The translations under genes and the position numbers were made by a program. The notes beneath the pieces were generated by a model, which was not told the DNA's origin, did not search any database, and saw nothing but the letters and a program-made list of their open reading frames with translations. Positions 44,661-56,590 of a DNA stretch of 64,000 nucleotides are shown piece after piece; the stretch's first letter is position 1, and every line of letters begins with the position of its first letter. The DNA is from Latilactobacillus fragifolii (GTDB lineage: Bacteria > Bacillota > Bacilli > Lactobacillales > Lactobacillaceae). The stretch covers positions 186,001-250,000 of the forward strand of contig NZ_CAJOCF010000003.1 of the NCBI RefSeq assembly GCF_905332535.1. The letters run 5' to 3'.

Positions 44661-45791
44661 TTAATAACTACCAAATACGTGGGTTGAAAAACCTTTACTA
44701 CCGGCTGATCGCCCGACATAGGCTTGCATCCCTTCTGCAGACGAGATGGAAATATCTAATGGGATATTTTGTGGTAAATATTTATCCGCAGCAGTTGCGA
44801 TGTACTGCGTGAAACTCATAATCTCGGTTTGACTGTAGAATTGCGTGTTAACCGTGATATTCATACCAGCTAACACCCCGTCTTCATAATGCGCTTGGGC
44901 TGTTACACCGCTCAAGTTTGGGAAGAAAGTTTCCACCTGTTCTTTGAAACTACTGAACGCATCAACATCACTTTGATTAACCGCTTTTTCATTATTAACT
45001 AGTGGGAAAACTTGGTTCGCTTGGTTCATTTCATGCCAGGAATCAATCGTTGTGCTCCCATTTTTGCTAACCCCATAGGCAAAGAAAGTCCCGCCTACTA
45101 AGCTATCTTTGGGTGCTTGTTTATAAAGTCCCACTACAATCGTTGTCTTACTCAAGCCTTTTTTCTGTCGTAATCGTGCTAAGACCTTATTGGCCATTTG
45201 TTTGCCTTGCTGTGCCATCATGGCGCTAGAAATTTTGGTTTCAAAAGTAGCCCCATATTGTTCCTTGGTATAATAATCAATTTGATTCATCCCAAGGCCA
45301 ATACTCATTCCTTCAAGCGCACCATCTGAACCTAAGAAGTCTTGTTCTAAGATTTGTTGGAGATATAATGGATTTCGCTTATCTGGTTCTTTTTCACCAT
45401 TATCTTCTGGGTTCAAACCAAGGGGATTCGTTTTGGATTGACGAGCCAACCATTTTTGGGCCTCCGCCGTTTTAATGGTTTGGCCTTCTTGATAGAGGTA
45501 TTTATCAGTTGGAAATTGTTTTTTAGAAATATTTAATAAACCACTTTCCAAACTCTTTACATCAAATGCCGTATTACTTTGTTGGGTGGTTAAGCCCCGC
45601 GTCTGACTTGTCTTGTAATGTTTATTATCAATAACCCCTTCATACATACTGTCAGTTACTTTCCCGGTCGTTTGTAACTTCTTAGTCGACTTAGTTGCTG
45701 ATGATGAACTCGAATTACCTTGTAAACTCGTACAACCTGCCAACAACAGAACGGTTGCGGCTGCAACTACCCATAATTTATACTTTGCCAC
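44661..45791 (-). CDS. camS: CamS family lipoprotein
   Basis: 376 aa surface lipoprotein. Signal peptide with lipobox LLAGC, acylated Cys20, followed by a serine-rich linker. The mature domain carries CamS signatures: YEGVIDNKHYKTSQTRGL, the NPLGLNPEDNGEK motif, NPLYLQQILEQDFL and GMSIGLGMNQIDYY. In enterococci the signal peptide of CamS is processed into the cAM373 sex pheromone; a similar peptide could arise here but that is speculative. Next to ligA-pcrA as in other lactobacilli. Confidence 0.94.
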   Translation of the reverse strand: MAKYKLWVVAAATVLLLAGCTSLQGNSSSSSATKSTKKLQTTGKVTDSMYEGVIDNKHYKTSQTRGLTTQQSNTAFDVKSLESGLLNISKKQFPTDKYLYQEGQTIKTAEAQKWLARQSKTNPLGLNPEDNGEKEPDKRNPLYLQQILEQDFLGSDGALEGMSIGLGMNQIDYYTKEQYGATFETKISSAMMAQQGKQMANKVLARLRQKKGLSKTTIVVGLYKQAPKDSLVGGTFFAYGVSKNGSTTIDSWHEMNQANQVFPLVNNEKAVNQSDVDAFSSFKEQVETFFPNLSGVTAQAHYEDGVLAGMNITVNTQFYSQTEIMSFTQYIATAADKYLPQNIPLDISISSAEGMQAYVGRSAGSKGFSTHVFGSY

Positions 45792-45827
45792 TGAAGATGG
45801 CCTCCTTATCAGTCCTAATTGATTCTT

Positions 45828-47879
<2,052 letters not shown>

Positions 47880-47970
47880 TTATGCTTTGAAACGTATTTT
47901 TTAAAGCTGCCTCTTGTGCTTAGCTTCGCATTGTAAACAACCGACTTTTTCGTTCATCCCCAACACTGTG

Positions 47971-48030
47971 CTAATGCTCAGAGTCAAACCACTTTAACCA
48001 CACTCTTTTTTTAAACGTACTCCGCCAGGC
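47971..48030. repeat. Diverged copy of the short dispersed repeat in the pcrA-ligA gap
   Basis: GCTCAG, ACTTTAACCACACTC and TTTAAACGTACTCCGCCAGGCAT align with the copy at 42791-42850. The pcrA-ligA gap (47862-48128) holds no gene; it is unusual since these genes are usually close together. Confidence 0.5.
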
Positions 48031-48128
48031 ATATTTCTGCGCTTAACCAAATTTGCCAAATCGGCGATTACATCGCCAATTCGTCAAATCCAGTTAATGC
48101 TCAAAATATAAGCGCCTGTCGTTGCACT

Positions 48129-50387
48129 CTATTCTACTTTTTCAATTGGTGCAAAGCTTGCTAGTAGTCTTTTGACCCCTTGTTCTTTGAAGGCGATATC
48201 TAGTTCTTGATCATTACCTGTGCCGTTGACCTTAACGACTGTCCCAATTCCCCACTTTTTATGTTGGACCTTTTGGCCGGCTGTCCAAACGCCACGGTTA
48301 TCGCCACCAGTTGTATCGGCGATTTTGTGACTCGTGGTTGTTTTATTTGTATTATACGTTGTGGCCGTTGCCCGTGCATAACGATTGCTCTGGCCAAACG
48401 GGACCTTGCGTTCTGGAATACTGCCGGTAGTGCCATTTGCGTAATCCAATAATTGGTCGTCAATTTCGCCGACAAAGCGCGAGGCTTGGTTACTTTGCTG
48501 ACGCCCATATAACATCCGTGAATAGGCGTTAGTTAAATACAACTTGCTTTCAGCCCGAGTAATGCCGACATATGCCAAGCGGCGTTCTTCTTCTAGTTCG
48601 TCTTCTTCCAATAAAGCACGTGATAGTGGGAAGATGCCTTCTTCCATCCCCATCAAGAAGACAACTGGAAATTCCAGCCCTTTGGCAGCATGCAAGGTCA
48701 TCATCGTCACTTCACTGGCTTCTTCTTCAACGGAATCTAAATCAGACACCAATGATAGCTCTGCTAAGAAGTCCACAAATAAATCACTATCATCGTCTTC
48801 TGGTTCGTAATGTTCATCGAATTGTTTGGTGACTGAGAGTAATTCTTCAATATTTTCTAACCGACTTTGGGCCTCAAGGGTATTTTCAACTTCGAGTGCT
48901 TTTTTATAGCCAGTCTTGTCCAATAGTTGTTCTGTTAAGTCCGTCACATTTAAAAATTCGCGCATCTTTGCTAAGTCACCAATCACGTTCCCAAAATCAA
49001 TCAGCGTCTTGCGACTCTTACCAGGGATTGTTGACAGTTCGGCATTTTGCGCCGCTTCAAGTAGTGACCATTGATGATCATCGGCAAACTGTGTTAATTT
49101 TTCAAGTGTTCCAGGGCCAATTCCCCGTTTAGGACTGTTAACGATTCGTTCAAAGCTCATTGAATCGGATGCATTAACAACCAGCCGTAGGTAAGCCAAG
49201 ATGTCCTTAATTTCTTTACGATCGTAGAACTTGTGGCCGCCGACCATCTTGTATGGCATGTTGGCTTTGACAAACGCCTCTTCAATCGAACGTGATTGGG
49301 CATTCGTCCGGTATAAAACAGCGAAGTCCCCAAATTTACGCTGGTTTTTTTGCATTTCTTCTTGAATCTTCGTGATAACAAACAAGGCTTCATCCCGTTC
49401 ACTTTGTCCCCGATAGTAAGTAATTGGTTGACCTTCATTATTTTCTGTCCACAATTCCTTAGGCTTACGGTATTGATTATTGTTAATGACGCCGTTGGCT
49501 GCTTCTAGAATCGTTTTGGTTGAACGGTAATTTTGTTCTAACATAACTGTTTTCGCATCTGGATAATCATGTTCGAAGTTCATGATATTGTCCATGTTAG
49601 CACCGCGCCAACCATAAATACTTTGATCGGCGTCCCCCACAACACAGAGATTCCGATATTTTTTGGCTAACATATTCACCAATGTATATTGGGCCTCATT
49701 GGTATCTTGGTATTCATCAACATGGATGTATTGGAATTTTTCTTGATAATGTTCAAGCGTTGATTGGTTTTCGTTAAATAAGCGAATCGTTTGCATAATT
49801 AAATCATCGAAATCGAGCGCTTGATTTTGTTGGAGCCGTTTTTGGTATTCGTGATAGCATTGGGCCACGATTTTTTCAAACGGCCCATTTGCTAGCCCAG
49901 CATAATCGCTTGGTGTTTGGAGTTCGTTTTTAGCGTTACTAATCGTCCCTAAAATCGCCTTTGGTTCAAACTTCTTCGTATCGATGTTTAAATCCCGGCA
50001 AACATGGCGCATCAACGTCAATTGTTCAGAAGGATCGGCAATCGTGAACGCGCGATTGTAGCCAATTTGTTCAATTTCGCGGCGTAAAATCCGCACACAA
50101 AGGGCATGAAAGGTGGATACCCAAACATCTTGAGCCCCTTCGCCAAGTAAGTTGCCCACCCGTTCACGCATTTCACGTGCTGCTTTATTCGTAAACGTAA
50201 TCGCAAGGACCCGCCATGGTAAAACGTGCTTTTCTTCAATTAAATAAGCGACCCGATGCGTTAACACCCGGGTCTTTCCACTACCGGCACCCGCCATAAT
50301 TAAAAGTGGTCCTTGTGTCGTGAGTACCGCTTCAGCTTGCTTATCGTTCATCCCTTGTAACAATTCTTTTTCAGACAAATTAGTCAT
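48129..50387 (-). CDS. pcrA: ATP-dependent DNA helicase PcrA
   Basis: 752 aa UvrD/Rep-type SF1A 3'-5' helicase. Motifs in order: Q motif (LLQGMNDKQAEAV), Walker A MAGAGSGKTRVL at 32-43, Ia TFTNKAAREMRERV, Walker B HVDEYQDTNEAQY, GDADQSIYGWRGAN, LEQNYRST, LMTLHAAKGLEFPVVF, and AYVGITRAESKLYLTNA. The C-terminal tail ends in a KOW-like RNA-polymerase-binding domain (GQKVQHKKWGIGTVV). Roles in repair, plasmid replication and transcription-conflict resolution. Lies upstream of ligA on the same strand. Confidence 0.97.
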   Translation of the reverse strand: MTNLSEKELLQGMNDKQAEAVLTTQGPLLIMAGAGSGKTRVLTHRVAYLIEEKHVLPWRVLAITFTNKAAREMRERVGNLLGEGAQDVWVSTFHALCVRILRREIEQIGYNRAFTIADPSEQLTLMRHVCRDLNIDTKKFEPKAILGTISNAKNELQTPSDYAGLANGPFEKIVAQCYHEYQKRLQQNQALDFDDLIMQTIRLFNENQSTLEHYQEKFQYIHVDEYQDTNEAQYTLVNMLAKKYRNLCVVGDADQSIYGWRGANMDNIMNFEHDYPDAKTVMLEQNYRSTKTILEAANGVINNNQYRKPKELWTENNEGQPITYYRGQSERDEALFVITKIQEEMQKNQRKFGDFAVLYRTNAQSRSIEEAFVKANMPYKMVGGHKFYDRKEIKDILAYLRLVVNASDSMSFERIVNSPKRGIGPGTLEKLTQFADDHQWSLLEAAQNAELSTIPGKSRKTLIDFGNVIGDLAKMREFLNVTDLTEQLLDKTGYKKALEVENTLEAQSRLENIEELLSVTKQFDEHYEPEDDDSDLFVDFLAELSLVSDLDSVEEEASEVTMMTLHAAKGLEFPVVFLMGMEEGIFPLSRALLEEDELEEERRLAYVGITRAESKLYLTNAYSRMLYGRQQSNQASRFVGEIDDQLLDYANGTTGSIPERKVPFGQSNRYARATATTYNTNKTTTSHKIADTTGGDNRGVWTAGQKVQHKKWGIGTVVKVNGTGNDQELDIAFKEQGVKRLLASFAPIEKVE

Positions 50388-50633
50388 CCTTCCGTAAATG
50401 CAATCAGTCTATATTATACCAAACTAGATAGGTAGAAAAAAGCGAACATGCCTTAGTAAAATGGATTGTTATTTTAGACCATCTTCTACCTTGACGCAAG
50501 GCGCGTTTCATGAATTAGACTGAGTTCAAGCTAAAAATGACGACTAACATACATAATTGGCCCTTCTTTGTTTTGCCCAAAAAAGCCACCTTAACCTAAC
50601 TGACAGGCTAAGATGGCTTTTAATCTTAATTCT
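50388..50633. other. Gap between pcrA and purB with purB terminator
   Basis: No gene seen. AAAAAGCCACCTTA...TAAGATGGCTTTT near 50580-50619 forms a plausible terminator stem for purB on minus. Confidence 0.6.
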
Positions 50634-51926
50634 TTATGCAAACACCCGATCAAAAATCGTTTGAACTTGTTTTAAGTGCCATTGGTAATCAAAGGCATCA
50701 TCTAAATCGGCCTTTGAGAGTTGACTGGTGACTTTGGGATCGGCTTCCAATAATTGGCGGAAATCTTTTTGCTCATCCCACGCTAAGGCTGTCTTAGGCT
50801 GAACCAAATCATAGGCGGCTTCACGGCTAAGGCCCGCATCCACTAACTTCAACAAGACGCGTTGACTGTAAATTAAACCATGCGTGATGTTCATATCGGC
50901 CTTCATCTTTTCAGGAAAGACTGTCAAGGTCTTAACAATCCGCGTGAAACGGTTCAAAATGTAGTCCAATAGGATGGTTGTATCGGGTAAAATAATCCGC
51001 TCAGCCGAACTGTGTGAGATATCGCGTTCGTGCCATAGCGACACATCTTCCATCCCCGTCACCACATGCCCGCGAATCACCCGGGCTAAGCCACTGACAT
51101 TTTCTGAACTAATGGGATTACGTTTATGCGGCATCGCTGAAGAACCTTTTTGTCCCTTTGCGAAGAATTCTTCCACTTCACGTACTTCTGTCCGTTGTAA
51201 GTGACGGATTTCAGTTGCAAAATGTTCAATTGAGGTGGCAACGACTGCCATTGTATTAATATAATCGGCATGTAAATCTCGCGGGAGCACTTGCGTTGAA
51301 ATATCTTGCGCCCGAATACCTAAATGTTCTGTCACATACGCTTCAATTTCAGGCGGAATATTAGCAAAAGTACCGACTGCCCCACTGATTTTACCAGCTT
51401 CAACGCCTTTAGCGGCCCGTTCAAAGCGGTCTTGGTTCCGTTTCATTTCGGCATACCATGTTGCTAATTTCAAGCCAAACGTAGTGGGTTCCGCATGCAC
51501 CCCATGCGTCCGCCCAATCATCACGGTATTTTGGTATTCGTAAGCTTTTTCTTTTAGAACGGCCATCAAATTGGCAATATCAGTCCGAATTAAGTCATTT
51601 GCTTGTTTCAAGATGTACCCCTGTGCCGTATCAACAACGTCCGTTGAGGTCAGGCCATAGTGCACCCACTTTTTTTCGTCCGCAAGCGATTCAGAAACAG
51701 CGCGGGTAAAGGCGACCACATCATGGTGTGTGATGGCTTCTAGCCGATTGACTTCTGCCAAATCAAAGCTAGCATTCTCGCGAATTTTTTGCGCATCCTC
51801 TGTGGGAATCTCGCCCAATTTAGCCCAAGCTTCAACGGCTAAAATTTCAACTTCCAACCAAGCTTGATACCGATTTTCCGTTGTCCAAATGGCCCCCATT
51901 TCGGGACGTGTGTAACGCTCTAACAT
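50634..51926 (-). CDS. purB: Adenylosuccinate lyase
   Basis: 430 aa from the ATG at 51926 (GGAGGAG upstream; TTG at 51941 is inside it). Catalyses two steps of purine synthesis, releasing fumarate from SAICAR and adenylosuccinate. Fumarase/aspartase superfamily signatures: [17 protein letters not shown] with the GLTS loop, [18 protein letters not shown] (catalytic His), and [21 protein letters not shown] (signature sequence with catalytic Ser). Intact. Confidence 0.97.
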   Translation of the reverse strand: MLERYTRPEMGAIWTTENRYQAWLEVEILAVEAWAKLGEIPTEDAQKIRENASFDLAEVNRLEAITHHDVVAFTRAVSESLADEKKWVHYGLTSTDVVDTAQGYILKQANDLIRTDIANLMAVLKEKAYEYQNTVMIGRTHGVHAEPTTFGLKLATWYAEMKRNQDRFERAAKGVEAGKISGAVGTFANIPPEIEAYVTEHLGIRAQDISTQVLPRDLHADYINTMAVVATSIEHFATEIRHLQRTEVREVEEFFAKGQKGSSAMPHKRNPISSENVSGLARVIRGHVVTGMEDVSLWHERDISHSSAERIILPDTTILLDYILNRFTRIVKTLTVFPEKMKADMNITHGLIYSQRVLLKLVDAGLSREAAYDLVQPKTALAWDEQKDFRQLLEADPKVTSQLSKADLDDAFDYQWHLKQVQTIFDRVFA

Positions 51927-52036
51927 AAACTTCTCCTCCAAATACTACACGAATGTTGATAATGGTCAAATGTGCTTGATTTGTCCTAGCTTTCCGGCAC
52001 GATACGCCGGTAGTCCTCAAGACATTGCCGACAGAC

Positions 52037-53161
52037 TCAGACACTCTGATACAAGTCTGCTGCTTCAAAATTGTCGATTAGTGGTTGAATTGCTTGGCCA
52101 GTAGCAGTGACGGAACCAATTTGTTGATGGGCCGTCACGTTGTGCAAATTAAAGTACCAGTCGGGTTTAATCTTCATCTGGGTTTGAATTAATGACCGTT
52201 GATTTTCTTGAATCCCTAAAGTCATCCCCGCATTATTGAGTCGTGATGGCCCGACTGCTAATTGACAGATGGCCTTCAAATGATATTCATATTGCGAGAA
52301 ATTCAAGGTATGGGTCAATACATCGCCCGTTGCGTGCGGTGTTGGCATAATCCGTTTCACATAAATATTCATAGCGGGGGTTAAAAAGAATTCAACCCCA
52401 AAGACACCTGTGTAAGCTAGCTTTTCTCCAATTAAATGAGCTAATCGATTGATTTCAGTCGCAACATCTTGATTAATCCGCGCTGGCACAAGCGACATCT
52501 TTAAGCGATGATCTTCAAACTCATTTTCAATGACGGGTAATGTCACACACTTCTCATCTTCAGTTTTAACAACCATCACTGATAGTTCTTGTGCATCAGG
52601 AATCCAAGATTCTAAAATATAAGACCCTAATCCAAGCGAAGCCTCAATATTTTCAAGGTCACTCGGCTGTTGAATAAAACGTTGATACTGCTTGCCATAA
52701 CCTTTTTGGATTGGTTTTAAAATACATGGATACCCGATTGAATCAATTGCATCTTGAATATCATTGGCATCGACAACGGTCGCATACGGTGGAATATTGA
52801 TGTTTAAATCGTTCAAGAAAACTTTTTCGAGGTAGCGATCTTGGGTCACTGACAGCACATTACTGCCTTGTGGTAAATAGTATTGTTGTGCCAATTGTTC
52901 GAGCACCATCTCATCTAATAATTCATTCGTGTAGGTCAACACTTGACTAACTTCGCCAAGTTGGACTAATGTTTGATAATCATTGAATTCACCATCAACT
53001 TGACTATCAATTATGCGGGCAAAAGCGGTATTTTGCATCTGTGGCGTCACAATGGCGGCTACCCGATACCCCATTTCTTTAGCTTTGATCGCCAACATAT
53101 AGGCCCGTTGATCATTTCCAATAATTCCGATGGTTTGTCCTGGATAAATAACTGGCATCAT
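52037..53161 (-). CDS. Divergent PurK-like ATP-grasp protein
   Basis: 374 aa from the ATG at 53161. Overall layout is that of N5-carboxyaminoimidazole ribonucleotide synthase: preATP-grasp domain, ITQDR-like VTQDRYLEKVFLND, and a C-terminal SQYEYHLKAI..L.. matching SQFEQHLRAI. Key sites have drifted: the glycine loop GGGQLG is GNDQRA, GGYDGKGQ is KGYGKQYQ, and the metal/phosphate block NEIAPRPHNSGH is KRIMPTPHATGD. One glutamate (GVEFF) remains. No purE is nearby. It may be inactive for CAIR synthesis or have another substrate. Lies 110 bp upstream of purB, after no obvious terminator. Confidence 0.8.
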   Translation of the reverse strand: MMPVIYPGQTIGIIGNDQRAYMLAIKAKEMGYRVAAIVTPQMQNTAFARIIDSQVDGEFNDYQTLVQLGEVSQVLTYTNELLDEMVLEQLAQQYYLPQGSNVLSVTQDRYLEKVFLNDLNINIPPYATVVDANDIQDAIDSIGYPCILKPIQKGYGKQYQRFIQQPSDLENIEASLGLGSYILESWIPDAQELSVMVVKTEDEKCVTLPVIENEFEDHRLKMSLVPARINQDVATEINRLAHLIGEKLAYTGVFGVEFFLTPAMNIYVKRIMPTPHATGDVLTHTLNFSQYEYHLKAICQLAVGPSRLNNAGMTLGIQENQRSLIQTQMKIKPDWYFNLHNVTAHQQIGSVTATGQAIQPLIDNFEAADLYQSV

Positions 53162-53260
53162 ATTACCTGCTTTCCTGTTCACCAAACTGTATACCCTTAT
53201 TATAGCGAATTTAATCACTGTCTGCCTAATACTTTCCTTCATGATAACAAATTCTTAGAC

Positions 53261-53286
53261 AAAAAAAGAGTGCTACTTAGCACTCC
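53261..53286 (-). terminator. Terminator of xpt
   Basis: On minus: GAGTGCTA-a-G-TAGCACTC type stem followed by T7. Confidence 0.85.
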
Positions 53287-53298
53287 GTTTAATAACCG

Positions 53299-53880
53299 TT
53301 ATTGATTGTCATCTAAAAAGACCACTTGGCCGTCTTCAAACGCGGCAATTCGTGCTAAAGATTCGACTTGAATCCCCCGTTGATCTAATAATGCGCGTCC
53401 TTTTTGGAAAGTTTTTTCGATAACAATGCCAACGCCTTCTAGTTGGGCACCGGCTTCTTCAATAATTGAAAGTAGTCCTTCAACCGCTTGACCATTGGCT
53501 AAGAAATCATCAATGACTAAAACACGGTCGTCTGCATTAAGGAACTTCTTCGAAATTGAAATATGGTTGTTCACTTTCTTCGTATATGAATAAACCGTTG
53601 CGCTGTACATATTATCTTGTAGTGTTAAACTCTTGTGCTTTCTTGCAAAAACAACGGGAACGTGGAATGCTAAGCCTGCGAAAACTGCAGGTGCAATGCC
53701 TGATGATTCAACCGTTAGGATTTTAGTAATCTTCTTATCCTTAAATAAACGTTGGAATTCTTCACCCATAGCAGCCATTAAATCCGGATCCACTTGGTGA
53801 TTTAAGAAGTTATCGACCTTCAATACGTCTTGACCTAATACTTGACCATCTTTTTTAATGCGTTCCTCTAATAATCGCAC
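53299..53880 (-). CDS. xpt: Xanthine phosphoribosyltransferase
   Basis: 193 aa. Salvages xanthine to XMP with PRPP. N-terminal [26 protein letters not shown], the [14 protein letters not shown] loop, [10 protein letters not shown], and the PRPP motif [13 protein letters not shown]. Start is GTG at 53880, eight bases after AAAGGAG. No purine riboswitch sequence is visible in the 5' leader, and the usual pbuX neighbour is missing. Confidence 0.95.
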   Translation of the reverse strand: MRLLEERIKKDGQVLGQDVLKVDNFLNHQVDPDLMAAMGEEFQRLFKDKKITKILTVESSGIAPAVFAGLAFHVPVVFARKHKSLTLQDNMYSATVYSYTKKVNNHISISKKFLNADDRVLVIDDFLANGQAVEGLLSIIEEAGAQLEGVGIVIEKTFQKGRALLDQRGIQVESLARIAAFEDGQVVFLDDNQ

Positions 53881-54021
53881 ACTGAGCTCTCCTTTATCGC
53901 ATCGTTAAACATCACCACTGATTGTAGTAACGACTAATAATGTTTTCTGAAATTGAATTAAAAATAGATTACCACAAAAAAAGTATCACAACAAGCTCAA
54001 ATCCAGGTATTCAGCGATTTG

Positions 54022-54064
54022 AAAAGAGGCAATCACAAAACAGAATTTGTAATGGCCTCTTTTT
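54022..54064. terminator. Terminator below the GH73 gene
   Basis: Stem AAAAGAGGC / GCCTCTTTT with an inner ACAAAA..TTTGT pairing. Confidence 0.78.
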
Positions 54065-54110
54065 AAATTAATTAGTCAGAAAGTGTGCATGCTTTGTTTC
54101 ATAGTATGCG

Positions 54111-54782
54111 CTATTGATCATATTGATCGAGGTGATACTTCTTAACAAGCTCGATTAACTTCGTTGGATAATCGGGATCAGTCGCATAGCCATCTTGTTG
54201 TAATGCATACGCGGCTTGCTCATAATTGGTGGCCGCAATCACGTGTAAATACTGTGTTCGGTTCCAAGAGGTCCCATAAGCAAACAATTGGACATGATCA
54301 AGCATTGATTCTTGATAATTGTTATACACTTTAAAACGTGCTGTTGTCGTTACCCACTGCCCATTTAAATATTCCTTAGTCGTCATTTCCTTAGTGTTAG
54401 CCGCATCATCGCCCTTGATGCCAAAATAATTATGATATTGCGCAGCAAGGGCGCTCTTTCCCCAATTACTTTCTAAAATGGCTTGTGCTAAAGTGATACT
54501 TGGTAAGACATGATATTGCGTCTGTAATTCTTGGGCATAAGGCACCATTTTTTTAATAAACGCTTGTTTTTTAGCTTGACGCGATTGCTGTTCCTGTCTG
54601 GCTTGGTTAGCAAGGTCTTCTTGTGTCTTTTGGCCATTATACTGCACCAATAAGACAAGTCCAATACCGAGAATAAATAGACTCACTAAAACGACCACTA
54701 ACCAATTCGTTGCGTGGCGTCTTTTCTTAGTATAGTAGTTAGCTGTTGGTTTGCGTTTTGCCGTCTTGCGTTTTTTTGCCAA
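54111..54782 (-). CDS. GH73 glucosaminidase, membrane-anchored
   Basis: 223 aa: basic cytoplasmic N-terminus (KKRKTAKRKPTANYYTKKRR), TM helix about 26-46, helical linker, then a GH73 domain from about 79. Catalytic Glu104 is in QAILESNWG; YHNYFGIKG and the YNNYQESMLDH motif follow, with the tyrosine-rich ATNYEQAAYALQQDGYATDPDY end. It would cut peptidoglycan glycan strands for separation or growth. Lacks cell-wall-binding repeats, so works next to the membrane. Confidence 0.9.
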   Translation of the reverse strand: MAKKRKTAKRKPTANYYTKKRRHATNWLVVVLVSLFILGIGLVLLVQYNGQKTQEDLANQARQEQQSRQAKKQAFIKKMVPYAQELQTQYHVLPSITLAQAILESNWGKSALAAQYHNYFGIKGDDAANTKEMTTKEYLNGQWVTTTARFKVYNNYQESMLDHVQLFAYGTSWNRTQYLHVIAATNYEQAAYALQQDGYATDPDYPTKLIELVKKYHLDQYDQ

Positions 54783-54939
54783 TCCTCTGCCTCAACTTTA
54801 TCTGAATCTATTTCATATTGTACACAAATTTATTCAGAACACCAATCTTTAATTTGTAATCGCTCTTTATTTTTTATTTAGCGCTTTTATTGCTATAATG
54901 TTGGCTGTAACCGATTACGATAGTAAAGGACTGATTTTA

Positions 54940-55926
54940 TTGACAACGCTTAACTGGGGAATTATTGGTTTAGGGAACATCGCCACTAGTTTCGCAACTT
55001 ATTTTAACCAACCGGATGGTCAAATTTATGGGGCTGCTTCTCGTTCACTCGAAAAGGCCCAAGCCTTTGCCGACCAATACCACATTCCACATGCATTTGG
55101 CAGTTATGATGCGATGCTTGCTGATGACAACATTGACATTGTCTACATTGCAACCCCCCATAATTACCACTTCGAAAATATTATGGCAAGCCTTGAAGCG
55201 GGGAAACACGTCTTCTGTGAAAAAGCGATTACGATGAACCGCCGTGAACTAAATAAAGCCAAGGCCCTGGCTGCCGAAAAGCACTTGGTACTAGCTGAAG
55301 CAATGACCATTTATCATATGCCATTGTTTGCCGAAATTGAACGCCAACAAGTTGCTAATCATTTAGGCGCTTTAAAATCAATTCAAGTCTCTTTTGGCAG
55401 TTATAAAGAACTTGATGCCAACAACCGCTTCTTCAGCCCAGCACTTGCCGGGGGGGCAATGCTCGATATCGGTGTTTATGCCCTTTCGTTTGCCCGCCGG
55501 ATGTTAACGGCCAAACCAGAACTCGTGGCGACGCAATGGGTCCCTTCAGAATCAGGGGTCGATCAGCAATCAACCCTACTTTTGAATAACGCCAATCATG
55601 AAATGGTGACTGTCACCTTAAACATTCATGCGAAGATGCCTAAACAAGGGGTTCTCGTTTATGAAAATGGCTACGTCACCGTTGACGATTATCCTCGTCC
55701 CGACAAAGCCACCCTCACTTTCCCAGATGGGCGCGTTGAAACCATTCAAGCCGGTGATGCAACCAATGCGATGAACTACGAACTCCATGATTTCCAAGAA
55801 ACAGTGCGCGGGAATCAAGCAAATAGTAGCCTTGAATTATCAAGCGATGTGATGGCCATCATGACAGATGCCCGTGCTGAATGGGGCTTTGTCTATCCAT
55901 TTGAAAAACGTTCTGATCTCGATTGA
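54940..55926 (+). CDS. Gfo/Idh/MocA family oxidoreductase
   Basis: 328 aa from the TTG at 54940, nine bases after AAAGGA; an ATG at 54898 overlaps the TATAAT box and is rejected. Rossmann motif GIIGLGNIATSF, YIATPHNYHFENIMASLEAGKHVFCEKAI with the catalytic Lys, and GGAMLDIGVYALSFARR. Likely acts on a sugar or polyol (trans-dihydrodiol dehydrogenase-like subgroup is common in lactobacilli). Monocistronic with its own promoter and terminator. Confidence 0.9.
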   Translation: MTTLNWGIIGLGNIATSFATYFNQPDGQIYGAASRSLEKAQAFADQYHIPHAFGSYDAMLADDNIDIVYIATPHNYHFENIMASLEAGKHVFCEKAITMNRRELNKAKALAAEKHLVLAEAMTIYHMPLFAEIERQQVANHLGALKSIQVSFGSYKELDANNRFFSPALAGGAMLDIGVYALSFARRMLTAKPELVATQWVPSESGVDQQSTLLLNNANHEMVTVTLNIHAKMPKQGVLVYENGYVTVDDYPRPDKATLTFPDGRVETIQAGDATNAMNYELHDFQETVRGNQANSSLELSSDVMAIMTDARAEWGFVYPFEKRSDLD

Positions 55927-55933
55927 GTTATCT

Positions 55934-55967
55934 AAAAAAACCTGACCGCGTTGGCCAGGTTTTTTTA
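55934..55967 (+). terminator. Terminator of the oxidoreductase gene
   Basis: Stem AAACCTGACC / GGCCAGGTTT and T7 on plus. Confidence 0.85.
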
Positions 55968-56022
55968 TAGCGCCAAGCACCCTATGCTTCGGCAAAGCCT
56001 CCTGAATTTACATCAGCCAATG

Positions 56023-56064
56023 AAAAAAGGGGCCGCAACAAAATTACTTTTGTCGCGACCCCTA
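56023..56064 (-). terminator. Terminator of the cold-shock gene
   Basis: On minus: AGGGGTCGCGACAAAA / TTTTGTTGCGGCCCCT and T6. Confidence 0.9.
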
Positions 56065-56079
56065 GGTTAATTTTTTAAA

Positions 56080-56280
56080 TTAGTTTTTGTTTACGTTAAC
56101 AGCTTGTGGGCCGCGGTCGCTTTCTTCGATATCAAAAGAAACGCTTTGACCTTCTTCAAGAGTCTTGTAGCCTTCACCTTGGATAGCTGAGAAATGTACG
56201 AATACATCACTACCATCTTCGCGAGTTACAAAGCCGTAACCTTTTTCTGCGTTAAACCATTTTACAGTTCCGTTTTCCAT
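56080..56280 (-). CDS. csp: Cold-shock protein (CspA family)
   Basis: 66 aa single cold-shock domain. RNA-binding motifs RNP1 (KGYGFVTRE, about 13-21) and RNP2 (VFVHF, about 26-30) are present. Acts as an RNA chaperone. AAGGAGG precedes the ATG. The upstream gap of about 300 bp on this strand gives room for the long cold-responsive leader typical of csp genes, but I could not identify its exact start. Confidence 0.96.
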   Translation of the reverse strand: MENGTVKWFNAEKGYGFVTREDGSDVFVHFSAIQGEGYKTLEEGQSVSFDIEESDRGPQAVNVNKN

Positions 56281-56590
56281 GAGAAAAATCCTCCTTGTGT
56301 CGATGACACGTTATAAATTTGTGTATTTCTGGTGGTCCGATGGAAGAAAGTTCTTTTGGAAACATTCGTACCGCAACCATTCAAAAAGTACAAACATAGT
56401 GTAACACAGACAACAACCATTGGCAACCATTTGGCAGTAAAAAATAAACCGTTTTCTATCATGGGCAATCAGCATCCACGTTTTAGCCCCATCCGCTTTT
56501 ATATGTTACATCAGCCCTTAAATAATTTGGCTTTTTGCTTTAATTACGCTAAGATAGCAGTATACCTTTTTCCCATTGGAGTGCTTGCTT

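Noticed and set aside
53881-54000. Purine riboswitch before xpt
   Set aside because: The conserved TATAATC...CCGTAAA...GACTA pattern is absent.
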